Positions 36,563 to 44,943 of a stretch of 64,000 bases of DNA are shown in pieces; positions within the stretch are counted from its first letter, which is position 1, and every line of letters begins with the position of its first letter. The DNA is from Teichococcus aerophilus (GTDB lineage: Bacteria; Pseudomonadota; Alphaproteobacteria; Acetobacterales; Acetobacteraceae), in contig NZ_JACTVA010000018.1 in assembly GCF_014490485.1 (NCBI RefSeq), forward strand, positions 1-64,000, written 5' to 3'. The notes below the pieces were generated by a model. That model worked only from the letters and a program-made list of their open reading frames with translations, was not told the origin of the DNA and made no database searches. Made by a program: the position numbers and the translations under genes.

Positions 36563-37447
36563 TTATCGCCCACGCCACAGCCCTGCCTGCTCGGCGGCCG
36601 CGCCTTCCGCCGCCAGCTTGCGCAGATGCGCCAGCAGGCTGTGACCGGCGGCGCGCACCAGCCGGGGGTCGATTGGCCCGTAGACGGCGGGGACCAGCAC
36701 CTCCAGCGGTGCCGGGCCGTGCTGGCCTAGCGCGACGAGTACCAGTTGCTCCCGCTCCCGCCGATGGGCCAGCAGGGCGTGCAGCAGGGCGCCGGGTTCG
36801 GCCAGCGGCGCGCCATGGCCGGGCAGCAGCATTGACCACTCCCGCGCCGCGACGCGGGCCAGCGCCGCCATGTAGTCGGCCATGTCGCCATCCGGCGGGA
36901 TGACCACGCTGGTGGAGCAGCTCATCGCGTGGTCGCCGCCGAACAGGATGCCGTGGTCCTCCAGCGCGAAGCAGAGGTGGTTGGCGCAGTGGCCGGGGGT
37001 GTGCAGCGCGGTCAGGCGCCAGCCCTCGCCCGCCACGGTGGCGCCGTCGGCCAGGCGGTGCTGCGGCTGGAAGTCGTGGTCGGCGCCCTCGGCCCCGGGG
37101 CCGGGGGGCGTCTGGTGCGGGCCGAAGCCCAGGGTGGCGGCGCCGGTGGCCGCCTGCAGCGCCGACAGGCCGCCCGTATGGTCCCGGTGCGTGTGGGTGA
37201 CCAGGATGCGCTCCACCCGCTCCCCCCCCAGGGCAGCCAGCAGGGCGGCCAGATGCGCCGGATCCTCCGGCCCCGGGTCGATCAGCGTGACGGTGCCCTC
37301 GCCCAGCACGTAGCTGTTGGTGCCCATGAAGGTGAAAGGCCCGGCATTGCCGGCGCGGATGCGGCGGATACGCGGGCCGCTGGGCCGGCCCAGCTCCTCC
37401 ACCGCTGCCGCTGGCAGTGCATCGGTCTTTGCGAATGGCATGCTCAT
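36563..37447 (-). CDS. MBL-fold metallohydrolase (LACTB2-like)
   Basis: 294-residue metallo-beta-lactamase-fold hydrolase. Start ATG 37447 (a second ATG two codons in is equally possible). Metal motif H85-T-H87-R-D89-H90 (VTHTHRDHTGG), TPGHCANHLCF, LFGGDHAMSC, and the C-terminal LLPGHGAPL. The N-terminal NAGPFTFMGTNSYVLGEGTVTLIDPGP and the C-terminal winged-helix-like tail (RLVRAAGHSLLAHLRKLAAEG) match LACTB2-type thioesterase/ribonuclease relatives. Substrate unknown. It is divergent from the secreted protein at 37601. Confidence 0.9.
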   Translation of the reverse strand: MSMPFAKTDALPAAAVEELGRPSGPRIRRIRAGNAGPFTFMGTNSYVLGEGTVTLIDPGPEDPAHLAALLAALGGERVERILVTHTHRDHTGGLSALQAATGAATLGFGPHQTPPGPGAEGADHDFQPQHRLADGATVAGEGWRLTALHTPGHCANHLCFALEDHGILFGGDHAMSCSTSVVIPPDGDMADYMAALARVAAREWSMLLPGHGAPLAEPGALLHALLAHRREREQLVLVALGQHGPAPLEVLVPAVYGPIDPRLVRAAGHSLLAHLRKLAAEGAAAEQAGLWRGR

Positions 37448-37600
37448 CGGCTGCTCCGCCGGTGGGAAAGGCGTACAGAGGGCATAGTTCCGGGGCTTCG
37501 TCCAGAAAGCCGTGGCACGGAAAGCACACTCACGATCGCGTGTGGAATCGACGAAAATTTCGGGCAGATCGGCGGCCGTGCCCTCGTCATAAGGCGCGCC

Positions 37601-38842
37601 ATGCCGCTGCCTCGTCTCCGCGATTCCCTGCCCCGCCTCGTCTGCCTGGCTACCCTCGCAGCCACCCTGGCCCCACCCGAAGCCGCCGCGCGGGACCTGT
37701 TCCGCACGGCCATCACCGTGGATGGCTTCACCTTCGGCGGTGCCACCAACGACGCCACCGCGGTGTGGCGGCTGCTGCGGCAGGGCTCGCTCGGCGCCTC
37801 GGTGCCGTTCTACCAGGATAACTCGGCGCTGGCGCTGCGCATCGACCTGCGCGGCCTGCCGGCGACGCTCTCCTCCCCCCGGAACGGTACCGACATCCTG
37901 CTGCGGGTGGGCCGCAATGGGGAGATCACCCGCCTGTTCACCGGCGCCACCCGCGAGGAAGCCACCGAGCGCTTCGACCGCTTCCTGACCGGGCGCGAAG
38001 ACCCGGCCGGGATGCGCCGCGTCATCAAGGAGTGGGTGGCGACCAGCCCGGTGGACCCGGTGGCGGGCAACCCGGCCTCCCTGCTTGGCCGCTCAGTCGC
38101 GGCGGACCTGGACCTCGCCACCCGGCTGCCCGGGGACGATGGCAGCATGGCGCCGCGCGCCGCCGGCTGGCACGGCAGCGCCGGGCTGGGCTTCGACGAG
38201 CACAGCTTCCGGGAGTTCGACACGCGCGGCTTCAGCCTGCCCCTCGGCCTCTCCTACGCCTTCGGCGAGGACGGGCCGGAAGCCTTCCTGCAGGCGCCGC
38301 TCGCCCTCAGCGAGACCAAGGGCGCCCACATCTACATGCTCAGCCTGGCGGCGGGCGTCCGCCTGCCGGTGGTCACCACGCCGCACCTACGCTGGGCCGT
38401 GACGCCCAGCCTGCGCCTGGGTGCCGGCGGGTCCGAACGGGTGGGCGGCGGCGGCATCCTGGCCAGCGGCGCGCTGGGCAGCGACCTGCGGCTGGCGCTC
38501 GGTCCCTTCACCCTCGGCCTCGGCAACAGCATCGGCCGGGCGCAGATCGAGCCGATGAAGATCGACACTATCGAGCTGCCCTACCACGTCCGTAGCTGGG
38601 CGTTCCGCAACAGCGTGTCGCTCTCCCGCCCCGCCGGGCAAGTGGGCGGCCTGCCACTCGGCCTGGGCGTGTCCTTCAGCGATACCCGCCTGGCCGGGGA
38701 CCGGATGGCGGTGCCGTCCTGGCAGGAATACGGCATCACCGCCAAGCTCGGCACCCAGGCCCCGGTCCAGCTCGGCGTCAGCCTGCTGGACGGCGAGAAC
38801 AACTATCACGGGATGCGGGTGACACTGACGGCGTCGTTCTGA
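37601..38842 (+). CDS. Secreted beta-barrel-like outer membrane protein, unknown function
   Basis: 413 residues from ATG 37601. N-terminal Sec signal (cleavage near PEAAARDLF). The second half alternates short amphipathic beta strands (SAGLGFDEHSFREFDTRGF, LPLGLSYAFGEDG, HIYMLSLAAGVRLP, VTPSLRLGAGGSER, LRLALGPFTLGLGNSI) and ends in Phe (VTLTASF), the classic C-terminal signature for outer-membrane barrel insertion. The first 170 residues look like a periplasmic or plug region. Family not recognised. Location and fold are inference. Confidence 0.75.
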   Translation: MPLPRLRDSLPRLVCLATLAATLAPPEAAARDLFRTAITVDGFTFGGATNDATAVWRLLRQGSLGASVPFYQDNSALALRIDLRGLPATLSSPRNGTDILLRVGRNGEITRLFTGATREEATERFDRFLTGREDPAGMRRVIKEWVATSPVDPVAGNPASLLGRSVAADLDLATRLPGDDGSMAPRAAGWHGSAGLGFDEHSFREFDTRGFSLPLGLSYAFGEDGPEAFLQAPLALSETKGAHIYMLSLAAGVRLPVVTTPHLRWAVTPSLRLGAGGSERVGGGGILASGALGSDLRLALGPFTLGLGNSIGRAQIEPMKIDTIELPYHVRSWAFRNSVSLSRPAGQVGGLPLGLGVSFSDTRLAGDRMAVPSWQEYGITAKLGTQAPVQLGVSLLDGENNYHGMRVTLTASF

Positions 38843-38904
38843 CGGAAGGACGCCATCGTGGGCTTGGGTGGTGTGGGCCGGAGGTTGGGTATTGGGGCGA
38901 AGGG

Positions 38905-39155
38905 AGGAAAGGCCGGGGAAGGAATTCCCCGGACCCCTTCTTTTCTTTCTGCGAGTTTGGCGGGGCGCCTCAAGGCTGAGAGCGGGCGCTGCTTGATGAT
39001 ATTCATAATGGGCCACGCGGGCTGAACCCTCAGTCGCCGGAGGTCCAGGACCTCCGGCGCACCCAGCCGGCTCCCAGCACAACCCCCCCCCCACAGCCAC
39101 GCCGCAAAACTCGAAAAAAGAAGATGGGGTCCGGGGAATTCCTTCCCCGGCCTTC
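38905..39155. repeat. Family 1 paired inverted element, copy F (convergent junction)
   Basis: Most regular copy. Left arm 38905-38960 reads GGCCGGGGAAGGAATTCCCC then GGACCCCTTCTTTTC and TGCGAGTTTGGC. Right arm about 39107-39155 is its inverted repeat. The centre (39000-39065) holds GGCCACGCGGGCTGAA and the GGAGGTCCAGGACCTCC palindrome. It lies between the stops of the converging genes at 38842 and 39174, leaving only 18 bp to the latter. Confidence 0.88.
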
Positions 39156-39173
39156 TGCCGCCCTTTCCTGACT

Positions 39174-40640
39174 TCAGAGAGCGAGCAACCTCCGCGATGC
39201 CGCGGCCGCATCCCCGGCCGCGTCGATCCGGGCCCAGTCGATGACCCCCGTATCCGCCTCGGCGGCGCGGTCGAGCACGGCGATGTCGGCGTCCGAGGCA
39301 TCGCCGGTGCGGGCGGCGACGCGGCGGCGCAGCAGGTCCAGCGGTGCTTCCAGCCAGAGGCCCTGGAAGGGCACGCCGGCGCGCTGGGCGGCGGCGGCGA
39401 TGCCGGCGCGCATGGCGGGGTCCAGGAAGGCGGCGTCGGCGATGACGCTGTGGCCGGCGCGGGCGGCGGCTTCGGCGGCGGCGAAGAGCTCGGCGTGGAC
39501 GGCGGCGCTTTCCTCGGCGCGGTAGGCGGTTTCGGGCAGGCGTTGCTCGGGCGGCACGCCGGCGCGGCGCTTGCGGATTTCGTCGCTGCGCAGCACCAGC
39601 GCGCCGGGGGCGGCGCCCAGCCCGGGGGCCAGGGCGCGGGAGAGGTGCGACTTGCCGCAGCCCGGCAGGCCGCCGATGGCGAGGATGCGGGCGGGCGGAT
39701 GTGCCAGCCATTGTTCGGCGGCGTCCAGCCAGGGCATGCCGGTGCCGGCGGCGCGCTGGCTGACATGGGCGCGGATGAGCGCGCGGGTGGAGAGCCAGAG
39801 CGGCAGGGCGGCGACCAGCCCGGCATCGCCGGTGCGAGCGATATAGCGGTTCAGCACGCGGTTGGCGGCGGCGCGGCCGACGCGCATGTGCAGGTCGGCC
39901 AGCAGGAAAGCGAGGTCGTAGCCGGTGTCGATGGTGGCCAGGGCCTCGTCGAATTCCAGGGCGTCGAACGGCACCGGGCGACCGTGCCAGAGCACGAGGT
40001 TGCCGAGATGCAGGTCCCCATGGCAGCGGCGGATGCGGCCGGCGGCGGCGCGGGCCTGCAGGGCCGGGGCCAGGCGGGCGATATCGGCCTGGGCACGGGC
40101 GGCCCAGGCGTTGCTGCGCGCATCGGGCAGGCCGGAGGCGTGGGCGGCGGTGATGTTGCCCGCCACCACGCGGGCGATGGCACCGGCGGAATCCCAGCCC
40201 TGGATGGGTGGCAGAGTGGCGTGCAGGGCGGCGACGGCATCGGCCAGGGCATCCTGCAAGGCGGGGCCGAGTTCGCCACGTTCGGCGATACGGTCCAGGA
40301 AATCCCCGGGCGGCAGCGCGGCCATTTCCAGTACCCATTCCTCGGCCGGGCCGTCGCCGCCGAGGGAGAGGGTGCCATCCGGGGCGCGGGAAAGCTTGTG
40401 GACGGCACGGTAGAGCGCGGGCGCGGCGGGGGCGTTCAGCTCCAGCTCACACCGGCAGAAGCGCTCCCGGTCCTCCAGCCTGGTGAAGTCGAGGAAGCCG
40501 AGGCCGATGGCCTTCTTGAGCTTGAGGGCCCGCCCCTGGCCGATGAACACGGCGGAGATGTGGGTCTCCACCGGGGTCTCGTCGCCGGTCAGGCGGGCCA
40601 GCAGCGCCGCCGCTTCGGACTGCGCCGCCGGAATGCTCAC
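39174..40640 (-). CDS. Two-domain protein: aminoglycoside-phosphotransferase-like kinase plus P-loop kinase
   Basis: 488 residues from GTG 40640, overlapping the pdxH stop by 4 bases (GTGA). Residues about 10-300 form an APH-like kinase: VFIGQGRALKLKKAIGLGFLDF, catalytic loop CHGDLHLGNLVL (Asp near 207), and FDALEFDEALATIDTGYDLAFLLADL. Residues about 315-488 form a separate P-loop kinase: Walker A near 322-330 (GLPGCGKSHLS), VLRSDEIRKR, VIADAAFLDP, LWLEAPLDLLRRRV. Such bifunctional APH/ATP-binding proteins are widespread and have no firm substrate. Coupling to pdxH hints at a small-molecule kinase role. A resistance role is not supported. Confidence 0.87.
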   Translation of the reverse strand: MSIPAAQSEAAALLARLTGDETPVETHISAVFIGQGRALKLKKAIGLGFLDFTRLEDRERFCRCELELNAPAAPALYRAVHKLSRAPDGTLSLGGDGPAEEWVLEMAALPPGDFLDRIAERGELGPALQDALADAVAALHATLPPIQGWDSAGAIARVVAGNITAAHASGLPDARSNAWAARAQADIARLAPALQARAAAGRIRRCHGDLHLGNLVLWHGRPVPFDALEFDEALATIDTGYDLAFLLADLHMRVGRAAANRVLNRYIARTGDAGLVAALPLWLSTRALIRAHVSQRAAGTGMPWLDAAEQWLAHPPARILAIGGLPGCGKSHLSRALAPGLGAAPGALVLRSDEIRKRRAGVPPEQRLPETAYRAEESAAVHAELFAAAEAAARAGHSVIADAAFLDPAMRAGIAAAAQRAGVPFQGLWLEAPLDLLRRRVAARTGDASDADIAVLDRAAEADTGVIDWARIDAAGDAAAASRRLLAL

Positions 40641-41233
40641 GGATACAGCGTCTCGGACGTCCAGCCGCCATCGGCCTGCAGGTGGAAGACGCGGCGGTCG
40701 TGCAGGCGGAAAGGCATGTCGCGCCAGAACTCGATGCGGCGCGGCAGCACGCGGAAGCCGCCCCAATGCGGCGGGCGCGGCACCTCGGCATCGGGGAAGC
40801 GGGCTTCGGCGGCGGCCACGGCGGCCTCCAGCTCGGCGCGCGATTCCAGGTGGGTGGACTGGCGGGAGGCCCAGGCGCCGATGCGGGAGAGCCGCGGGCG
40901 GGTGGCGTAGTATTCGTCGGATTCGGCGGCGCTCACCTGCTCCACCTCCCCTTCCACGCGCACGACGCGCCGCAGCGTCTTCCAATGGAAGTTGAGCGCG
41001 GCGCGCGGGTTGGCGAAGAGCTGTTCGCCCTTGCGGCTGCCGTGGTTGGTGAAGAAGACGAAGCCGCGCGGGTCCAGCCCCTTCAGCAGCACCATGCGGG
41101 CGGAGGGAAAGCCATCCGGCGTGCTGGTGGCCAGGCACATGGCGTTGGGATCATTGGGTTCCTCAGCCTCGGCTTCCGCCAGCCAGGCGGTGAACAGGGC
41201 GTAGGGGTCGGCATGCGGCGTCGGTTCGGTCAT
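40637..41233 (-). CDS. pdxH: Pyridoxamine/pyridoxine 5'-phosphate oxidase
   Basis: FMN enzyme making pyridoxal phosphate from PNP or PMP in the cytoplasm. 198 residues from ATG 41233; longer upstream frames are Arg-rich artefacts. Features: DPNAMCLATSTPDGFPSARMVLLKGLDPRGFVFFTNHGSRKG, FHWKTLRRVVRVEG, YYATRPRLSRIGAWASRQS, the C-terminal PHWGGFRVLPRRIEFW and RLHDRRVFHLQADGGW. Standard length. Divergent from fabI; followed by the coupled two-domain kinase. Confidence 0.96.
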   Translation of the reverse strand: MTEPTPHADPYALFTAWLAEAEAEEPNDPNAMCLATSTPDGFPSARMVLLKGLDPRGFVFFTNHGSRKGEQLFANPRAALNFHWKTLRRVVRVEGEVEQVSAAESDEYYATRPRLSRIGAWASRQSTHLESRAELEAAVAAAEARFPDAEVPRPPHWGGFRVLPRRIEFWRDMPFRLHDRRVFHLQADGGWTSETLYP

Positions 41234-41390
41234 TGGCTTGCGGCTTCCCTTGCGGCTTCGCTCGCCCGCTTCCTCTTGCCCGGGCGTCAGGGGTGTGCCA
41301 CCACGCCCTGACCCTTGCAACGCTTGCCCCGCCGGATCCTTCCTCTGCCCGGCGTCTCGCATCTTTCAACAGAACCGGTCCTGCCAGAAC

Positions 41391-42236
41391 ATGGAATCTG
41401 CCGCGCACACTCCCCTCGAACCCGCCAAGGGCACGCTGATGTCCGGCAAGCGGGGCCTGATCATGGGTGTGGCCAATGACCGCTCGATCGCCTGGGGCAT
41501 CGCCCGTGCTGTGGCGGCCCAGGGCGCGGAAGTGGCTTTCACCTATCAGGGCGAAGCGCTGGAGAAGCGCGTCCGTCCCCTCGCCGAGAGCCTGGGCAGC
41601 GACATCGTGCTGCCCTGCGACGTGACGGACGAGGCCAGCATCGACGCGGTGTTCGCGGCGTTGGAAGCCCGCTGGGGCAAGCTGGACTTCCTGGTCCACG
41701 CCATCGGCTTCGCCGACAAGCAGTTCCTGCGGGGGCGGTACATGGATACCCCGCGCGAGGCGTTCCTGCAGGCGCTCGATATCTCCTGCTTCTCCTTCGT
41801 CAGCGTCTCCAAGCGCGCGGCGGCGTTGATGAGCGAAGGCGGCAGCCTGCTGACCCTGACCTATCTGGGCGCCGAACGTGTCACGCCGCATTATAACGTG
41901 ATGGGCGTGGCCAAGGCGGCACTGGAAGCCAGCGTGCGGTACATGGCCGTCGATGTCGGCGCGCGCGGCATCCGCGTGAATGCCATCAGCGCCGGGCCGA
42001 TCAAGACGCTGGCGGCCAGCGGCATCGGCGACTTCCGCTACATCCTGAAGTGGAACCAGTACAACGCGCCGCTGAAGCGCAACACGACGATCGAGGATGT
42101 GGGCGGCGCCGGCGTGTACCTGCTCTCCGACCTCGGTTCCGGCGTGACGGGCGAGGTGCATCACGTCGATAGCGGCTACCACGTCGTCGGCATGAAGGCC
42201 GAGGATGCGCCGGACATCTCCGTCCAGAAGGACTGA
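41391..42236 (+). CDS. fabI: Enoyl-[acyl-carrier-protein] reductase (NADH)
   Basis: Last step of fatty-acid elongation. 281 residues from ATG 41391; a second ATG at 41439 (MSGKRGLIMGVAND) is a real alternative, since neither has a strong ribosome site. Features: GVANDRSIAWGIARAVAAQGAEVAFTYQG, HAIGFADK, LTLTYLGAERVTPHYNVMGVAKAALEASVRYMA with the FabI-type catalytic Tyr and Lys, and ISAGPIKTLAASGIGDF. Typical FabI; the enzyme type targeted by triclosan. A good terminator follows. Confidence 0.95.
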   Translation: MESAAHTPLEPAKGTLMSGKRGLIMGVANDRSIAWGIARAVAAQGAEVAFTYQGEALEKRVRPLAESLGSDIVLPCDVTDEASIDAVFAALEARWGKLDFLVHAIGFADKQFLRGRYMDTPREAFLQALDISCFSFVSVSKRAAALMSEGGSLLTLTYLGAERVTPHYNVMGVAKAALEASVRYMAVDVGARGIRVNAISAGPIKTLAASGIGDFRYILKWNQYNAPLKRNTTIEDVGGAGVYLLSDLGSGVTGEVHHVDSGYHVVGMKAEDAPDISVQKD

Positions 42237-42260
42237 GCGGCAAGGCATGGCAGGTGTTTG

Positions 42261-42287
42261 AAGGGGGGCTGCGGCCTCCCTTTTTTT
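42261..42287 (+). terminator. Rho-independent terminator after fabI
   Basis: AAGGGGGGC, loop TGCG, GCCTCCCTT form a 9-bp stem (one G-T pair), followed directly by TTTTTTT, 24 bp after the fabI stop. This is the only textbook stand-alone terminator noted; most other genes end at a repeat element instead. Confidence 0.85.
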
Positions 42288-42406
42288 GTGCCATGCGCCG
42301 GCGGGCGTTGCGTGCCCGCGTGCAACCCCTGCCCCGCCGTGCCTGTTCTTTCCCTGGACACCGCCCGCACCGCTCCGTGCGGGCCAAGACCCAGGAGGAC
42401 AAGGCC

Positions 42407-42589
42407 ATGGCCAAAGCCCATCTGCCACCCGTGCCGCCCGCCAACCAGGCCAAGGTGCCCGGCACAGACCGTGTGGATGCCAAGGACGCCCGTAACGCAA
42501 GCACCGAGCGGGACGAGGCGCTGCAACAGGGCCAGAGCGGCAACCTGAAGCAGAACACCACCCACCAGGGCTTCCAGCAGGACCGCTGA
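42407..42589 (+). CDS. Small hydrophilic, probably disordered protein 1
   Basis: 60 residues from ATG 42407, with a strong CAGGAGGACAAG ribosome site just upstream. It starts with a Pro-rich stretch (AKAHLPPVPPANQAKVPG) and ends in Gln/Asn/His-rich sequence (QNTTHQGFQQDR). No Cys or Trp, no membrane segment, no domain. First of three tandem genes of similar character after fabI. Confidence 0.72.
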   Translation: MAKAHLPPVPPANQAKVPGTDRVDAKDARNASTERDEALQQGQSGNLKQNTTHQGFQQDR

Positions 42590-42597
42590 GGGACACC

Positions 42598-42819
42598 ATG
42601 TCAGCCAAGCACGACGACACCGGCCGCCATGGCGGCCCCGGCAGCAGCCACCAGAACCGGCAGGACCCGGACAAGTCCTCGCCCACCGGCCATAAGCATG
42701 CCGTGCCGCCACAGGGCCCAGAGGCCGGGCAGGCCACCAACCCGGACCGCAGCCTGGTCTCGGGCGGTGGGGGCGAGCGTGACCGCCGCCACACCCACGA
42801 CCCCGCCACCAAGTCCTGA
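42598..42819 (+). CDS. Small hydrophilic, probably disordered protein 2
   Basis: 73 residues from ATG 42598 (GAGGG shortly upstream, overlapping the end of the previous gene's region). Rich in His, Asp, Gly, Pro and Arg (KHDDTGRHGGPGSSHQNRQDPDKSS), with no hydrophobic core, so likely intrinsically disordered. Only 8 bp after protein 1. Unrecognised. Confidence 0.68.
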   Translation: MSAKHDDTGRHGGPGSSHQNRQDPDKSSPTGHKHAVPPQGPEAGQATNPDRSLVSGGGGERDRRHTHDPATKS

Positions 42820-42830
42820 GGAGCGCACCC

Positions 42831-43019
42831 GTGAGCGATAAGAAGCCGCGGCCCGACCCGCAACCGCCGCAGGACGAACGCGCCAGCGGCACTATCCAGA
42901 GCCCCATTCCGCCGGGCGAGCCGCAGGCGGGGGATACCAACGAGATGGCGTCTCTGCTGGGCGGGCCGGTGGACGTGGCCCCGGGGCGGCAACGGAAGCC
43001 GCCGCAGCAATCGGAGTAA
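42831..43019 (+). CDS. Small hydrophilic, probably disordered protein 3
   Basis: 62 residues from GTG 42831, with GAGGAG 7 bases upstream. Pro/Gln/Asp-rich (DKKPRPDPQPPQDERASG), with one short less polar segment (NEMASLLGGPVDVAPG). Eleven bp after protein 2. Unrecognised. Its stop is 27 bp before a family 1 element. Confidence 0.68.
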   Translation: MSDKKPRPDPQPPQDERASGTIQSPIPPGEPQAGDTNEMASLLGGPVDVAPGRQRKPPQQSE

Positions 43020-43045
43020 GTGGCTTTCGCTATGGGCTGAGCGGG

Positions 43046-43460
43046 GAGGAAGGCCGGGGAAGGAATTCCCCGGACCCCTTCTTTTTTTCTGCCAGTTTGG
43101 CGTGCGTCTTTAGGATTGAAGGGCTCGTCTTTGGATTCCGGTGGAGATGTGCGTGATCGCGCCGCCCTCGCGTATCGCTCAGTCTAGAGCCGATCGGCAT
43201 TCGACCTGCTGCCGGAAGGATGAGCAGGAAATGAATTTCCCTGAACCCGATCCTTTTCTAGCGGTTGGCGTGGGGCCTCAGCACGAGCGGATACAGCTAT
43301 GGGCAGTATCGCGCGCCATCCGGGCTGAACCATCAGCCCCCGGCGGCCACGAACCTTCGGCGTAGCCCCGATATAGCCCAAAACGGCCGCCCCCACAGCC
43401 ACACCGAAAGACTCGCAGAAAGAAGAAGGGGTCCGGGGAATTCCTTCCCCGGCCTTTCCT
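43046..43460. repeat. Family 1 composite element, copy G (three arms, convergent junction)
   Basis: Left arm 43046-43102 (consensus hairpin then ACCCCTTCTTTTTTTC), a degenerate middle left-type arm 43220-43262 (CAGGAAATGAATTTCCCTG), and right arm about 43410-43460. The middle arm suggests one element next to or inside another. It fills the gap between the disordered-protein genes (end 43019) and the LprI-like gene (end 43477), which converge. Confidence 0.82.
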
Positions 43461-43476
43461 GTTTTCGCCCCTCCCC

Positions 43477-44760
43477 TCAAGGCACCCGGCGAACCTCGAC
43501 CAGGGTGCGCCCGCCTTCGGCATAGAGGCGGTAGGAGAGGACGATGTCCCCCTGTGGGGTCGTGGCATTCACCAGGCATTGCGGCACGGGGGCCATGTAG
43601 GGCTGCAGGCGGCGGTAGTCGTCCCGCAGCGCCGGGCTGGCGTTGTAGGCCTCCACGATGACGTCGGTATAGGGGCGCGGGTTCGACAGGCGCTGGACGT
43701 TGTTCTGGCCGTCGGCGCCCGGTTGGGACTGGAAGATGAAGACGACGTCGGTGAGCAGGGCCTGGTCGGCGCAGTCCAGCGTGGGCGGCGCGCCGGCGGG
43801 CGCGGTGGCGGCAGGGCTGGCGGCAGGCGGCACGCTGGAAGGCGCCAGCGGGCGTGACGGGCCGGGGGGCGCGCTGTTGCGGAACGAGCCGAGATAGGTC
43901 TGGAGAAGTTGGACGTTGCGCAGGCTCTCGCCATTCTCCGCCTGGCATTCGCGGATGCGGGTGGAAAGGGCGCTGTAGTCTTGCTGCGTCCATTGCTGAA
44001 ACGGCATGCCGAAGGGCGACTGGCCGTTGGCCCAGCCGGCGGCGCGCACGGCGTTGCTGCTGACCATGGCGCAGGGCGCCGAAGCAAGCTGAGCGGCGAA
44101 GCTGCCGCCTGCGGGTAGCTGGGCGGGCGTGGAAGGCCGGGCACCTAGTGGCGGCGGCGTGGGCGAGGCCGCCGGGTCCGGCAACGCCAGTTGCGGCGCG
44201 GCTGGGGCCGCCATTGCGGAGACACCGGACGTCAGTGGCAGCGGCGTGGCGGGCGTAGGCTGGGCGGGGGGCGGTACCGGTGTGGTGGGCGCGGCCGGCC
44301 GACCGGCCAGCGGCGGCACCGGGATGGGCACGGCGGTGGTGGCGGGATCGGCAGTTGGTGGGGCCGCTGCGGCCGGCGCGGCCTCTGACGGGGGGGCTTC
44401 GGGCAGGCTGGCAAGGCGGGCGCGCAGCCAGGCTTCCCGCTCGGCATAGGCAATGGTCAGGCATTCCGCGGCGTAGCTGGGGGCGCACATGCGGTTGCGG
44501 CGCTGGGCCCAGTCCTGCTGCGCCGTTTGCAGCAGGGGGCGGTTCTGCAGCCGCTGGGCCAGCTCGGCCGCCAGGGCGGCCAGGGTGCGGTCGGCCTCGG
44601 CCAGGGCGGGGTTGCCGCAGAGAATGCGGTCCACCCGACGGCTGGGCCTGGCGCACTCCAATGCCGCGAACTCGGCGACGGGTGCGGCGGGCGCCGCCGT
44701 CGCGGCCCAGAACGGAGTGGTGGTGAAACAAGCCGCCAGACCCAGCAATGCACGCTTCAT
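43477..44760 (-). CDS. Secreted protein with N-terminal LprI-like (DUF1311) domain
   Basis: 427 residues from ATG 44760 with a signal peptide (MKRALLGLAACFTTTPFWAATA). Residues about 33-110 match the lysozyme-inhibitor LprI/DUF1311 pattern: four Cys (LECARPSRRVDRILCGNPAL, MCAPSYAAECL), EADRTLAALAAELAQRL and YAEREAWLRARL. A long Pro/Ala/Thr-rich linker (about 110-210) follows, then a second region with Cys pairs (ASAPCAMVSSN, RIRECQAENGES, LDCADQALLTDVVFIFQ, VPQCLVNATTPQGDIVLSYRLYAEGG) that I do not recognise. Periplasmic. Divergent from the binding protein at 44944. Confidence 0.8.
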   Translation of the reverse strand: MKRALLGLAACFTTTPFWAATAAPAAPVAEFAALECARPSRRVDRILCGNPALAEADRTLAALAAELAQRLQNRPLLQTAQQDWAQRRNRMCAPSYAAECLTIAYAEREAWLRARLASLPEAPPSEAAPAAAAPPTADPATTAVPIPVPPLAGRPAAPTTPVPPPAQPTPATPLPLTSGVSAMAAPAAPQLALPDPAASPTPPPLGARPSTPAQLPAGGSFAAQLASAPCAMVSSNAVRAAGWANGQSPFGMPFQQWTQQDYSALSTRIRECQAENGESLRNVQLLQTYLGSFRNSAPPGPSRPLAPSSVPPAASPAATAPAGAPPTLDCADQALLTDVVFIFQSQPGADGQNNVQRLSNPRPYTDVIVEAYNASPALRDDYRRLQPYMAPVPQCLVNATTPQGDIVLSYRLYAEGGRTLVEVRRVP

Positions 44761-44883
44761 CCGTTGATCCCCAGGCCGCAAGCGGAGCCATAGCCTAGCG
44801 CCCCTGCCCGGCCACCGCGACAGCCAGACCGGGATTAAGCCGCGGCCGGCGCCGAATCCGCTTGCGCGGGGGGAAGACCCGTG

Positions 44884-44922
44884 GCTCGATGCAATCGATT
44901 TAATAAATCGATTGCATCGAGC
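44884..44922. promoter_or_regulatory. 39-bp perfect palindrome, probable LacI-family operator
   Basis: Two 19-base arms around a single A: each arm contains GCTCGATGCAATCGATTTA or its complement. AATCGATT is itself palindromic and occurs in both arms, so the site looks like two overlapping CG-centred LacI-type half-operators. It lies in the divergent region between the LprI-like gene and the binding-protein gene, 21 bp before the latter's start, and that operon carries a LacI-family gene. Autoregulation is inferred. Confidence 0.7.
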
Positions 44923-44943
44923 GGTGCGGCGGGGGAGCGGGGC

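Noticed and set aside
39174-40640. Aminoglycoside resistance gene
   Set aside because: The APH-like domain is part of a two-domain housekeeping-type kinase coupled to pdxH, with no resistance-gene context.
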